Source of the DNA: Planotetraspora mira | GTDB taxonomy: Bacteria; Actinomycetota; Actinomycetes; Streptosporangiales; Streptosporangiaceae | Assembly: GCF_016863275.1 (NCBI RefSeq) | Contig: NZ_BOOO01000021.1 | Coordinates: 1 to 44,469 of the forward strand | DNA length: 44,469 nt | Direction: 5' to 3' | Shown here: piece by piece, positions 15,575 to 23,959 of the stretch | Numbering within the stretch: position 1 is the stretch's first letter | Layout of the letters: each line of letters starts with the position of its first letter | Translations under genes and position numbers: made by a program | The notes under the pieces: model-generated | Seen by the model: only the letters and a program-made list of their open reading frames with translations | What the model was told of the DNA's origin: nothing | Database searches by the model: none

Positions 15575-16303
15575 TCAGTCCATGCCTCGCTTGCCGGGAG
15601 TCCAGAAGGGCTTGGTGACGACGCTTCTGCGCGGCCAGCCTCGCTCGGCGACGAGGTGCCTGCGGACGGCCTGGAGGGTCCGCGCCTCGCCTGCGAGGTA
15701 GGCGACTCCAGGCTCCCCCGGCAGATCGAGCGCCTTCACGGCCTCCAGCAGGGCCGCCGAGGGGACGGCCTCCCCCGTGCGCTCCACGCGCACGAGGTCG
15801 CGCGGGAGCGGCAGGTGGTCCTCCGCCGCGCCGGCCTCGACCACCCCGTAGACCGGAGTGGCCGCCGGGATCGCCTCGAGCATCGCACCGAAGGCGACGG
15901 CGGCGGTCTCGTCTCCGGCGAACAGGTGGTAGCCGCCGGGCCGTACGACGAAGTCGCCCTGGGGGCGGGAGAAGGTGACCTCCTGGCCGGGGGTGGCCCC
16001 CCTCGCCCAGAGGTTGCCGGGGGAGTCGCCCTCGTGGTCGAAGACGACCAGGTCGAGGGTGCCGGCGTCGCCGTCGGCGGCCCAGATCGAGTAGGTGCGC
16101 AGCACGTCGCCCACCGCTCCCCGCAGCCACGTCCTCGCGGCGAACATGTCGGTGACGTGCACTCTGACCTGCTGGCCCGGGGTCCAGGCGAGACCCTTCA
16201 GCGCCGGTCCGGAGATGCGGACGCGGCGCATCCGCGGAGTGAGCAGGTGGACGTCCTCGATCACACCCACGAGGAACAACATTTCGCGAAGGGCGCGGGC
16301 CAT
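15575..16303 (-). CDS. Siderophore-interacting FAD protein (ViuB/FhuF-like SIP reductase)
   Basis: A 242-residue member of the SIP family (FAD_binding_9 plus SIP C-terminal domain). The FAD-binding signature R-T-Y-S is at residues 69-72, GDFVVRPGGYHLFAGDETA marks the start of the NAD(P)H-binding half, and KPFWTPGKRG ends the protein, as in many SIPs. The family reduces ferric siderophores in the cytoplasm to release iron. No siderophore synthesis or uptake gene is nearby, so the protein probably serves xenosiderophores or a distant locus. The start at ATG 16303 is followed by MARALREML. A small AT-rich dyad lies about 40 bases upstream. Confidence 0.88.
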   Translation of the reverse strand: MARALREMLFLVGVIEDVHLLTPRMRRVRISGPALKGLAWTPGQQVRVHVTDMFAARTWLRGAVGDVLRTYSIWAADGDAGTLDLVVFDHEGDSPGNLWARGATPGQEVTFSRPQGDFVVRPGGYHLFAGDETAAVAFGAMLEAIPAATPVYGVVEAGAAEDHLPLPRDLVRVERTGEAVPSAALLEAVKALDLPGEPGVAYLAGEARTLQAVRRHLVAERGWPRRSVVTKPFWTPGKRGMD

Positions 16304-16342
16304 GACGGATCTCCCTCTGTACGGCTGCCACCCACACCCTAT

Positions 16343-16356
16343 CGAGATATATCGCG
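16343..16356. promoter_or_regulatory. Imperfect palindrome upstream of the SIP gene
   Basis: CGAGATATATCGCG contains the perfect core GATATATC and is the only AT-rich patch upstream of the siderophore-interacting protein start. It may be a -10 region or a repressor site. It does not resemble the IdeR/DmdR iron box. Confidence 0.3.
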
Positions 16357-16402
16357 TCCATCCTCCTCCTGAGGGAGGAAGACGGATCTCATCAGCCGGC
16401 TC

Positions 16403-17023
16403 TCACCAGGCGGTGGCGAGGGTGATCGCCCCCGCCCCCACGAGGGCGAACGCCCACATCCGGTCGAGGTTGAACCACGCCTTCCGAAGGATCGTCAGGC
16501 CGGCGAACTCGTAGACGACGAGGGCGATGACCGTGGCCGTGACGAACATGGCCAGGGTGTGGATCCCCGCGACGACCATGCCGCCGGACAGGGCGCCGCC
16601 GTGGTGATGCCCCCCTGCGGCCGTCGTGGCGGCCGGGAGCCGGGTGAGAACCGGCAACAACATCAGGCCGGCGCCGTGGACCGACGACATGAGGAAGGAC
16701 CAGGCCGCGAGCTGCGGAAGCGACACCCGCATGCCGACCCAGCGGAAGTGCCGCTTGGACAGCAGGTGCCAGAGCCCGAAGCCCACGAGCAGCACGCCCG
16801 AGGCGATGCTGAGAACGGAGCCGGTGACCAGCGAGCCGGTGGCGCTGACGATGAGGACCACCACCGCCACCGACGCCAGGTGCCCCAGCGCGATCACCGG
16901 CAGAGACTGCAGGAGCAGGTCCCGGCTGCGTTCCTGCAGTCCCCTGGCGACCGCGAAGAGCCAGCCCATGGAGGGGTTGATGCCATGGAAGGCCCCGAGC
17001 AGGATGACCGCGGTGAGCGTCAC
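16403..17023 (-). CDS. Polytopic membrane protein coupled to SBP56 gene
   Basis: A 206-residue protein with about six hydrophobic helices, starting at GTG 17023, which overlaps the stop of the SBP56 gene by GTGA. The N-terminal helix carries LLGAFHGINPSMGWLFAVA, and HGxNP recalls histidine-containing motifs of metal-permease families. A His-rich loop, GGHHHGG, lies at about residues 140-146. I infer a possible metal (copper or nickel class) transporter; the family name cannot be confirmed from sequence alone. Tight coupling to a metalloenzyme gene supports a role in cofactor supply or in handling its reactive products. No good ribosome site precedes the GTG, in line with translational coupling. 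Confidence 0.65.
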   Translation of the reverse strand: MTLTAVILLGAFHGINPSMGWLFAVARGLQERSRDLLLQSLPVIALGHLASVAVVVLIVSATGSLVTGSVLSIASGVLLVGFGLWHLLSKRHFRWVGMRVSLPQLAAWSFLMSSVHGAGLMLLPVLTRLPAATTAAGGHHHGGALSGGMVVAGIHTLAMFVTATVIALVVYEFAGLTILRKAWFNLDRMWAFALVGAGAITLATAW

Positions 17024-18408
17024 GGGTAGCAGTAGGAGTCGGAGGAGGCGTCGCCACCCTGCAGCCGGGTCTGGTGCGGGCGCAACCCCCGGAAGTCGTC
17101 GCCGTGCGGGAAGAACCTCTCGTCGAGGGTGAACCCCGCCGTGTCGACCTTGGCCATCCAGGCGCCGACGCCGTCGGGGTAGAACTGGTCGTCCCAGGAG
17201 CCGTAGAGGGAGTTCGTCATGTAGACCCGCCGGCCGTCGCGGCTCACCTCGATCATCTGCGGCCCGCCGGACAGCCTCTCGGACGGCGCGGCCGGATGGG
17301 ACGTCCGCCTGACGACGCCGCCGAGGTGGATCGAGCCCGTCTCGACCGGCTTGAACGGGTCGGACACGTCGTACTGCTTCAGCTCGCCCGTGCCCCAGCA
17401 CGAGACGTAGAGGTACTTGTCGTCCACGGACAGGTCGATGTCGGTGACCAGCGGCGGCACGGCCCCGAACGGCTTGAGCACGTCGGGCAGGTCGTCGGCG
17501 GCCGCGGGCTCGGCCGGGATGTCGACGACCTTCCGCACGGCCCAGCGGGAGCCCTCCTCGTACCAGACCCAGATGGAGGCCGACAGGTCCTCCACGTTCG
17601 TGACGACCCCGGCGAAGCCGTACTTCTTCCTGGGGTCGTGGGCGGGCCGCAACTCCAGGACCATCTGGTACTGGTCCCCCAGGTCGACCTCCTGCACGTG
17701 CCTGCGCCTGCGCAGGTCCCAAAAGTGCAGCCGGTGGCCGTACTGGCGGCCGAGCAGCGACTCGCCCACCACACCGTCCTCGATCATGGACGGGGTCCCC
17801 CACTCCGAGGTGACCATCACGTCGTGGTTGATGTGCCACCAGAAGTCGTAGGCGAGGTACTGCGGCCCCCGGTCGGACTCCCACCTGCCGAGCACCTCGA
17901 ACGACGTGTGGTCGAGCACGGCGATGCCGCCGGGACCCTCCTCGCCGTAGCCGCCGAGGGCTGAGACGTACAGCCCCTCGGGCCCGCAGTGGACGGTGTG
18001 CGGGCGGGAGTATCCGGCGCGCTTGCCGAGGTCCTCCGCCTCGATCACCTTGACGAGCTCGGGACTCACCAGGTCCTTGGTGTCGTACACGTAGATCCGC
18101 GACGAGCGCAGCCCCGGGACGATGAGGTAGCGCCGCTCGAGGTGGGGATGCGGCGCGGAGGGGCACAGCGCGCTGCTGCACGCGTTCCAGCCGAAGTGGT
18201 GCAGCTCGTCCCCGGTGTAGGGGAGGTCGGTCCAGCCGACGATCGCGCCGTAGGAAGCGGACTCGGGGTCGGTGTCCAGCACGGTCAGCGCGTCGGGCCT
18301 GTTCGCGGAGCGGTCGAACGCGGCGACGTAGGCGAGCTTCTCCGCCGGGGCCGCGGCGGCATCACGCGGAGACGGATAGAACGTGGGATCCGGCTTCCAG
18401 AGCGTCAT
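17020..18408 (-). CDS. Selenium-binding protein SBP56 / methanethiol oxidase family
   Basis: A 462-residue soluble protein matching the SBP56 family along its length: a TFYPSPRDA start, WNACSSALC with the conserved Cys pair, HTVHCGPEGLYVSALG, YDFWWHINHDVMVTSEWG and DPFKPVETGSIHLGG. Human SELENBP1 and bacterial MtoX convert methanethiol to hydrogen sulfide, formaldehyde and peroxide, using copper in the studied enzymes. The His and Cys clusters listed are the likely metal ligands. The start at ATG 18408 gives the usual N-terminus; the frame remains open 28 codons upstream without homology. The next gene overlaps its stop, forming a two-gene operon. The LysE-type exporter is divergent upstream. 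Confidence 0.9.
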   Translation of the reverse strand: MTLWKPDPTFYPSPRDAAAAPAEKLAYVAAFDRSANRPDALTVLDTDPESASYGAIVGWTDLPYTGDELHHFGWNACSSALCPSAPHPHLERRYLIVPGLRSSRIYVYDTKDLVSPELVKVIEAEDLGKRAGYSRPHTVHCGPEGLYVSALGGYGEEGPGGIAVLDHTSFEVLGRWESDRGPQYLAYDFWWHINHDVMVTSEWGTPSMIEDGVVGESLLGRQYGHRLHFWDLRRRRHVQEVDLGDQYQMVLELRPAHDPRKKYGFAGVVTNVEDLSASIWVWYEEGSRWAVRKVVDIPAEPAAADDLPDVLKPFGAVPPLVTDIDLSVDDKYLYVSCWGTGELKQYDVSDPFKPVETGSIHLGGVVRRTSHPAAPSERLSGGPQMIEVSRDGRRVYMTNSLYGSWDDQFYPDGVGAWMAKVDTAGFTLDERFFPHGDDFRGLRPHQTRLQGGDASSDSYCYP

Positions 18409-18527
18409 ACGCCCAGAATCATTCGTAATTTCCCACCAGGTCAATGGGCATTTCCATGCCCTCACCTGCCAAGACCAAGATGAGTAAGGCACTATAACGG
18501 CGTATGTCGTAATTTGAGGAGCGGGAG

Positions 18528-19184
18528 ATGTTCTTCGGGATCACCAATATCTGGGCCTACATCGTCGGCACGTTTCTGATCATCTTGCTGCCCGGGCCGA
18601 ACTCGGTGTTCGTGTTGACGACCGCGGCCCAGCGGGGTGTCCGGACCGGGTACCAGGCGGCGTGCGGCGTGTTCGCCGGCGACTCGGTGCTGATGTTCCT
18701 GTCGGCGGCCGGGGTCGCCTCGCTGCTGAAGTCCACCCCGATCCTGTTCACCGTGGTCAAGTACTCCGGGGCGGCCTACCTCGCGTGGATCGGCTTCGGC
18801 ATGCTCCGGTCGGCGTGGAAGTCGTGGCGCTCGCCCGCCGCCGTGTCGGCGGTCCCCGAAGAGGCCCTGCCGTCCAAGCGGGTGCGGCCCTTCCGCAAGG
18901 CGCTGAGCATCAGCCTGCTCAACCCGAAGGCGATCCTCTTCTTCGTCGCCTTCTTCGTGCAGTTCGTCGACCCCTCGTACGGCGCGCCCGCGCTGTCCTT
19001 CCTCATCCTGGCCGCGATCGCGCAGGTCTTCAGCTTCTGCTACCTGAGCGCACTGATCTTCAGTGGCACCTACCTGGCCGACCAGTTCCGGCAGCGACGC
19101 CGCCTCGCCGCGGGGCTCACCTCAGGCGTCGGCGCCGTCTTCCTCGGTTTCGGGGCGAAGCTGGCCACGGCGACCCTGAACTGA
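18528..19184 (+). CDS. LysE/LeuE family amino-acid exporter
   Basis: A 218-residue RhtB/LysE-superfamily permease with a strong ribosome site (GAGGAGCGGGAG before ATG 18528). Family motifs are the N-terminal LPGPNSVFVL, the helix 2-3 segment GYQAACGVFAGDS, YLAWIGFGML, and LLNPKAILFFVAFFVQFV in the second half. The best fit is the LeuE-like subgroup, which exports leucine and related neutral amino acids. A possible -10 (TATAAC, about 18492-18497) lies about 30 bases upstream. It converges on the luciferase-like gene with 22 bases between. Confidence 0.9.
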   Translation: MFFGITNIWAYIVGTFLIILLPGPNSVFVLTTAAQRGVRTGYQAACGVFAGDSVLMFLSAAGVASLLKSTPILFTVVKYSGAAYLAWIGFGMLRSAWKSWRSPAAVSAVPEEALPSKRVRPFRKALSISLLNPKAILFFVAFFVQFVDPSYGAPALSFLILAAIAQVFSFCYLSALIFSGTYLADQFRQRRRLAAGLTSGVGAVFLGFGAKLATATLN

Positions 19185-19206
19185 CCGTCTCGCCACCTCC
19201 GTCTCA

Positions 19207-20049
19207 CTACCTCCGCGCCTCGGCGAGCGCGGCCTCGAAGGCGTCCATCTCACGCTGGATCCGGTCGAGTCCCGCTGAGGGAAGCCACGGCATCACCCGG
19301 CTGACTCCGGCGTTCGCATACTCCTCGATCACCTTCGGGTCGGCGGGGAAACCGAGCACCATCACCTCGACCCGCCTGCCTGCCTCGGCGGCCCGACGGA
19401 ACAGGTCGGGGATGCGCTCCACGACGCCCGGCCCGTAGTTGGGCATCCAGACGTCGCCGTAGGCGAGCACGCGGTCGAGCACGCGCGGACCGGTGCCTCC
19501 GACCAGGATGGGCGGATACGGGCGCTGCGCGGGCTTGGGCCACGACCAGATCGAGTCGAACGACACGAACTCGCCGTGATACTCCGCCTCCTCATGCGTC
19601 CAGATCTCGCGCATCGCCTCGATGTGCTCCTTCATCACGGCGAAACGACGGCGGGGGTCGACCCCGTGGTTACGGATCTCGGGCTCGTTCCAGCCCGCCC
19701 CGACACCGAACTCGAAGCGCCCGCCCGTGAGATGGTCGACGCTCGCCACCATCTTGGCCAGGGTTATCGGATCACGCTGGGGAACCAGGCAGATGCCCGT
19801 CCCGACCCGCAGGCGCGTGGTGGCCAGGCCCGCCGCCGTCAACGCCACGAGGGGGTCATAGGTGTGCCAGTACTTGGACGGCAGGTCGCCCCCAGCATCG
19901 TCCTTCACACGCGTGCCCTGCGCCGGCACAGGGATGTGGGTGTGCTCGGCGAACAGCAGCGCCTTGTGGCCACGTTCCTCGACGAGGCGGGCGACGACCC
20001 CGGGACCGGGGGCGTAGTGCGTGGGGAAGTAGCCGAATCCAGATTCCAT
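19207..20049 (-). CDS. LLM-class F420-dependent oxidoreductase
   Basis: A 280-residue luciferase-like monooxygenase-superfamily protein. Conserved features are FAEHTHIPV near residue 33, the barrel strand TTRLRVGTGICLVPQRDPITLAK, DHLTGGRFEFGVGAGWN with the diagnostic GVGxGW, and PPILVGGTGPRVLDR. In actinomycetes this subgroup usually uses coenzyme F420 rather than FMN. The substrate is unknown. The gene stands alone, with convergent LysE downstream and the divergent VC0807-like gene upstream. No strong ribosome site precedes ATG 20049. Confidence 0.88.
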   Translation of the reverse strand: MESGFGYFPTHYAPGPGVVARLVEERGHKALLFAEHTHIPVPAQGTRVKDDAGGDLPSKYWHTYDPLVALTAAGLATTRLRVGTGICLVPQRDPITLAKMVASVDHLTGGRFEFGVGAGWNEPEIRNHGVDPRRRFAVMKEHIEAMREIWTHEEAEYHGEFVSFDSIWSWPKPAQRPYPPILVGGTGPRVLDRVLAYGDVWMPNYGPGVVERIPDLFRRAAEAGRRVEVMVLGFPADPKVIEEYANAGVSRVMPWLPSAGLDRIQREMDAFEAALAEARR

Positions 20050-20154
20050 GGCGCCAAATCAATCACCATTTCTTCCGCATCCCCGGCGACACCCGGCGGG
20101 CTGTCGTAAAGACCTGGCCAGCGCCCGTTTCGGGGCATTCACGGCTTTGCGACG

Positions 20155-20193
20155 CCATGCCGTACGGGCATGGTCCGGGGGCGACGACCCCGG
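20155..20193. other. Two adjacent hairpins in a divergent intergenic region
   Basis: A perfect 7-bp stem (20155-20161 with 20167-20173, loop GTACG) is followed one base later by a perfect 6-bp stem (20175-20180 with 20188-20193, 7-base loop). They sit between two divergent genes, where simple terminators are not expected, about 120 bases before the VC0807-like start. Possible leader structure or protein-binding dyads. Confidence 0.35.
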
Positions 20194-20315
20194 CCGGATG
20201 GGCACAGGATCATGCGGGGGTCGGGTACGTTAGGCCACCGGTAAAGGCCTGCCCTCGTGTTTCCGGCAATTGCTGTGGGTAGGTGGAGGCCCTGCACCCG
20301 GTTCGATGGAGTGTC

Positions 20316-20972
20316 ATGAACCAATCGCCTTTCGTCCTGCCACGGCTCACCGCGATGCTCAAGCAGGCGGTCCCGCGGCTCCTGGAAGGCGTGGTCGCTC
20401 CCCTGGCGGTCTTCTACGCCGCACTCGCGGTGCTCGGTCTGAACGGGGCGCTGGGTGCGGCGGTCGCGTGGGTCTACATCGGGCTGTTGTGGCGGCTCGT
20501 CCGCCGCCGCCCGGTGCCGGGGACGATGGTCCTCGCGGCGATCGCGATCACCGCCCGCGCCGTCCTGGGGCTGTGGACCGGCAGCGCGGTGGTCTACTTC
20601 ATCCAGCCCGAACTGGGCACGATCTGCATCAGCATGGCGTTCCTCGCGTCGGTGCGGCTGCGCCGCCCGCTCGTGCAGAAGCTCACGCTCGACTACATCC
20701 ACCTGCCGTCGGTCGTGTTGCGGCACGAGCGGATCCGCAGGTTCTTCGCGCGCATCACGCTGCTGTGGGCCTTCGTCCTGCTGACCAACTCGACCGTCAG
20801 CATCTGGCTGCTGCTGCACCAGTCGATCGGGACCTACCTGCTCGTCCGCACCGCCGCCGTCGCGGTCATCAGCGGGCTCGCGTTCCTCGGATCGGCGTGG
20901 GCCTTCCGGCGGGTGCTGCACCGCCTGCACGCCGAGACCCCGGCCGTCACCGCTCCCGCCGTCACCGGCTGA
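20316..20972 (+). CDS. VC0807-like integral membrane protein
   Basis: A 218-residue membrane protein with about six helices arranged as in the VC0807 family: an APLAVFYAALAVLGLNGALGA start, a cytoplasmic RRRPVPGTM loop, a long second loop (RLRRPLVQKLTLDYIHLP), then LLWAFVLLTNSTVSIWLLL. No catalytic motif is visible and the family's function is unknown. I chose ATG 20316 because GGAG lies about 6 bases upstream; the open frame starts earlier at 20283 without support. Confidence 0.65.
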   Translation: MNQSPFVLPRLTAMLKQAVPRLLEGVVAPLAVFYAALAVLGLNGALGAAVAWVYIGLLWRLVRRRPVPGTMVLAAIAITARAVLGLWTGSAVVYFIQPELGTICISMAFLASVRLRRPLVQKLTLDYIHLPSVVLRHERIRRFFARITLLWAFVLLTNSTVSIWLLLHQSIGTYLLVRTAAVAVISGLAFLGSAWAFRRVLHRLHAETPAVTAPAVTG

Positions 20973-21032
20973 GCGCCCCGGCCGTCACCGGCCGGAGCGG
21001 CTTGGCCGCGCGGGGCCTGCCTGGTGCTACGC

Positions 21033-21488
21033 CTACAGCGTGTGGGTGCGGACGGCGTCGTCGCCGCGGGTGCGCCGGGGCTCGAACGCCATGGCGGTCA
21101 CCTTCCAGCCCTCGGCCTGCCGTACCAGCCTGAGCCGGTAGACACCCCAGACCTCCCAGATGCCCCCGCCGAGGTCGGCGTCGAGCAGGTTGTAGGCGTA
21201 TCCCTTCGCGGTCACGCCCGCCTCGGCGCCGTCGACGTTGATGGCGTAGTTGCTGACCGTGTGGAAGCTCTGCTTCCTCGCGTGCAGTCCCGTCTTCCAG
21301 CCGTCGACCAGCTGGGCGGAGGTCACCGTCGAGGGCTTCCCGCCGCCCAGGCCGGTGAAGTCCACGGCGACCTCGTCATCGAAGAGCTCCTGGCAGACGG
21401 GCCAGTTCTTCGCGTCGGTCGTGTCGAAGACCGCGGTCACGACATCCTCGATCTCGGCCCGGTCAACCAGTGCGGCGATCTCATCCAT
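21033..21488 (-). CDS. NTF2-like / SnoaL-like domain protein
   Basis: A 151-residue protein of the nuclear-transport-factor-2 fold: helical start (IAALVDRAEIEDVVTAVFDTTDAKNW), then CQELFDDEVAVDFTGLGGG and a run of beta strands ending WEVWGVYRLRLVRQAEGWKVTAMAFE. The SnoaL_4-type group includes ring-closing cyclases, dehydratases and many uncharacterised small-molecule binders. The cavity residues cannot be assigned. The start could be GTG 21497, three codons upstream. It is divergent from the P-loop gene that follows. Confidence 0.8.
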   Translation of the reverse strand: MDEIAALVDRAEIEDVVTAVFDTTDAKNWPVCQELFDDEVAVDFTGLGGGKPSTVTSAQLVDGWKTGLHARKQSFHTVSNYAINVDGAEAGVTAKGYAYNLLDADLGGGIWEVWGVYRLRLVRQAEGWKVTAMAFEPRRTRGDDAVRTHTL

Positions 21489-21610
21489 GCGGATCACTAT
21501 GCACCATGCGCCCTACTCTCGAGGACGGGAGAGCGCACGGCGGCACCATTCAACGCATGATGGGGACCAGGGCACCACCGGGAACCACCCAATCCAGCGA
21601 GGTGCACACC

Positions 21611-22219
21611 ATGGCCGCCGACTCGGTCGCCCCGAGTTCCATCGACGACCTGCACTACCCCGCCCGTTCACTGGTGCTCCTCGCGGGGCTGCCAGGTGCG
21701 GGAAAGAGCACACTGCTGCGACGGCTGTACGGCCTGCGCTGCGACGAGACGGAGCCGGTACCCGACGGCCGGGGGGCGTGGGTGATCGACTCCTACCAGT
21801 CCCGCAACATGTGGGCGCCCTACCTCGGGCCGATCCCCCCACGCCTGCGCACCCCGCTGGTGCACGCCACCCATGTGTGGCGCATCGCGCGGGCGATGAC
21901 GCGGGGACAGGCCGTCGTCGCGCACACGCGCGGCACCTGGCCGCACCTCCTCCACGGCTTCGCGTGGCTCGCCCGCCGGAGCGGCACGCAGATGCACATG
22001 ATCCTTCTCGACGTCGAACCGGACGTCGCGCTGGCCGGCCAGCGCATCCGTGGCCGTACCGTCACCAGGGTCGCCTTCGCCCGGCACCGCCGGCGATGGC
22101 GGGCGCTGATACGGCAGGCCCGCACCGGGGCGCTCCCTCCCGCCGACAGCGTCACCGTGCTCGACCGGCCCGCCGCGGACACGCTCGGCGCGATCCGCTT
22201 CGGCCGACCCGGCAGCTAG
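21611..22219 (+). CDS. P-loop kinase-like ATP-binding protein
   Basis: A 202-residue protein with Walker A GLPGAGKST at about residues 30-38, inside a typical kinase start (SLVLLAGLPGAGKSTLLRRLYG). QAVVAHTRGTWPHLL and MILLDVEPDVALAGQRIRGR follow, which resembles the LID/phosphate-binding Arg helix of the AAA_33/zeta-toxin/gluconate-kinase type. A nucleoside or small-molecule kinase is likely, but the substrate is unknown. The start at ATG 21611 has GAGG at about -12; the frame is open 47 codons further upstream, where it overlaps the divergent NTF2 gene. Confidence 0.7.
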   Translation: MAADSVAPSSIDDLHYPARSLVLLAGLPGAGKSTLLRRLYGLRCDETEPVPDGRGAWVIDSYQSRNMWAPYLGPIPPRLRTPLVHATHVWRIARAMTRGQAVVAHTRGTWPHLLHGFAWLARRSGTQMHMILLDVEPDVALAGQRIRGRTVTRVAFARHRRRWRALIRQARTGALPPADSVTVLDRPAADTLGAIRFGRPGS

Positions 22220-22290
22220 GCGGCGAGAGCCGTACGGGCCGGGACCGGGTCACTTCCAGGCGCCGAGCCCCCGTGATAGGACGGACGACC

Positions 22291-23016
22291 ATGGGAACAG
22301 CACTGGTCACCGGAGCTTCACGGGGTCTCGGCGCGGTCATCGCCGAACGGCTCGCGGGCGACGGCCTGCACGTGGCCGTCAACTACGCGCACGACACCGC
22401 GGGGGCCTCGGCCGTGGTCGAACGCGTCCAGGCCGCCGGCGGCTCCGCGCGCCTGGCCCGGTTCGACGTCACAGACGAGCAGTCCGTACGGCAGGCCATC
22501 GCCGAGATCGGGCCGATCGACGTGGTGGTGAACAACGCCACCGGGCCGCAGCCGCTCATGCCCGTGGAGGAGCAGACCTGGCAGGACCACCTCGACCAGT
22601 TGCACTTCTTCGTCAAGGCTCCGCTCCTCATCCTGCAGGCCGTCCTGCCCGCCATGCGCGCCGCCGGATCCGGCCGGATCGTCAACGTCGGCAGCGAGGT
22701 CACCGACCTCGGGAACGCCGACTACGGGCACTACGTGTCCGCCAAGGCCGCGATGCACGGCCTCACCCGGTCGTGGGCCCGCGAACTCGGCCCGTACGGC
22801 ATCACGGTGAACACGGTCGAGCCCGGCTGGATCCCGGTGGAACGCCACGAGGGCACGCCGGCGGCCGAGTACGACGACTACATGAGGAACCTGCCCCTCG
22901 GGCACATGGGCGTGCCCGTCGACGTGGCCGAGGCGGTGGCCTTCCTCGCCTCTCCCGGTTCCCGGTTCATCACCGGCCAGCGCCTCGCCGTCAACGGCGG
23001 CAAGACGATGACCTGA
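22291..23016 (+). CDS. Short-chain dehydrogenase/reductase (FabG-like)
   Basis: A 241-residue classical SDR. The NAD(P)-binding TGASRGLG motif is at residues 7-14, DVVVNNATG is the NNAG-type motif, and the catalytic Ser (VNVGSEVTD) and Tyr-x-x-x-Lys (YVSAK) are in place. PYGITVNTVEPGWI and the C-terminal SPGSRFITGQRLAVNGG are also typical. The Arg after the Gly-rich start suggests NADPH preference. The substrate is unknown. AGGACGG upstream of ATG 22291 serves as ribosome site. It follows the kinase-like gene by 71 bases. Confidence 0.9.
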   Translation: MGTALVTGASRGLGAVIAERLAGDGLHVAVNYAHDTAGASAVVERVQAAGGSARLARFDVTDEQSVRQAIAEIGPIDVVVNNATGPQPLMPVEEQTWQDHLDQLHFFVKAPLLILQAVLPAMRAAGSGRIVNVGSEVTDLGNADYGHYVSAKAAMHGLTRSWARELGPYGITVNTVEPGWIPVERHEGTPAAEYDDYMRNLPLGHMGVPVDVAEAVAFLASPGSRFITGQRLAVNGGKTMT

Positions 23017-23122
23017 CCGGCCCCACGCGCGGCGGGCATTAGTCCCGCGTTCGACCTCCGGTTGCTGACATGAGGCATTTCGGCCATGACGCCATGTCTT
23101 CATTCAGCTGAAGGGAGGGCGC

Positions 23123-23926
23123 ATGACTGTGCTCGCGGCGGCCATGGCGCTGCTCGGCTCGCTTTTCTTCGCTCTGGGTGCGGCGTTCCAGCAGCATGAG
23201 GCGTCTGGCGCCGCCGGACCCGGCATGCTCGCTCTGCTGCGCCGGCCACGCTGGCTGATCGGCACGGGAGCGGTCGCCCTGGGTGGCGGCCTGCACATCG
23301 TCGCGCTGAGCGCGGGCCCGCTGATCGTCGTGCAGCCGATGGGCGTCGCCAGCCTCCTGTTCGCCCTGCCGATCGCGGCCGCGCTGCACGGCCGCAGGCC
23401 CGCCGCGGGCGAACTCGTCGCCGCGACCGTGGTGGGCGCCGGCCTGGTCGGCCTCGTGGTGCTCATCCCCGCCACGGCGCCGGCGCCCCGCATGGACGAC
23501 GCCAGCGCGCTCGGGCTGCTCGCCGCCGCCGTCCTCACGGCCCTCGCCTGCTTCGGGCTGGCCAAGAGCATCGGCGGCGCCGGCCGCCCCGCGCTGCTCG
23601 CGGTCGCGGCGGGGGTGATGTACGGCTCGAGCGCCACGGTCACCCGCGTGATCGTCGACGGCGGCGGGGGCCACCTCTGGCTCCTGGCCGTCCTTCCGAT
23701 CCCGGTGCTCGCGGCGCTGAGCCTGCTGCAGCGGGCCTACGCCGGCCGTCATTTCGCGGTGGCCTACGCCACCCTGCAACTCACGGACCCTCTCACGGCG
23801 GTCGCCTGCGGAGCCCTGCTGCTCGGAGAACCCCTGCCGACGAACGTGACCGCCGCCGTGGCGGCGGCACTGGTCGCCGGAGCCGGAACCGTCGCCCTCG
23901 CCCGGACCACCCCCCTCACCGGATGA
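23123..23926 (+). CDS. DMT-family transporter
   Basis: A 267-residue protein with nine to ten helices in two EamA-like halves. The first half contains ALGAAFQQHEA and GPLIVVQPMGVASLLFALPIAA; the second contains YATLQLTDPLTAVACGALLLGEPLP, where the LTDP-xxx-GxLLLGE pattern is the usual end of drug/metabolite transporters. Strong ribosome site AAGGGAGG before ATG 23123. The glycosyltransferase begins 33 bases after the stop, so the two are probably co-transcribed, hinting at transport of a lipid-linked or sugar compound. Confidence 0.85.
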   Translation: MTVLAAAMALLGSLFFALGAAFQQHEASGAAGPGMLALLRRPRWLIGTGAVALGGGLHIVALSAGPLIVVQPMGVASLLFALPIAAALHGRRPAAGELVAATVVGAGLVGLVVLIPATAPAPRMDDASALGLLAAAVLTALACFGLAKSIGGAGRPALLAVAAGVMYGSSATVTRVIVDGGGGHLWLLAVLPIPVLAALSLLQRAYAGRHFAVAYATLQLTDPLTAVACGALLLGEPLPTNVTAAVAAALVAGAGTVALARTTPLTG

Positions 23927-23959
23927 CCCCCCGCACCGGATGACGCAGATCGGAGCCCG

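Noticed and set aside
12472-15618. A 1048-codon plus-strand frame opposite the AfsR-like gene
   Set aside because: It is the antisense of a gene with clear BTAD and NB-ARC domains; its composition (Arg/Gly/Glu/Val-rich) and lack of motifs are typical of mirror frames in GC-rich DNA.
16304-16402. Iron-box (IdeR/DmdR) upstream of the siderophore-interacting protein
   Set aside because: No match to the TTAGGTTAGGCTAACCTAA-type consensus; only a short AT-rich dyad is present.
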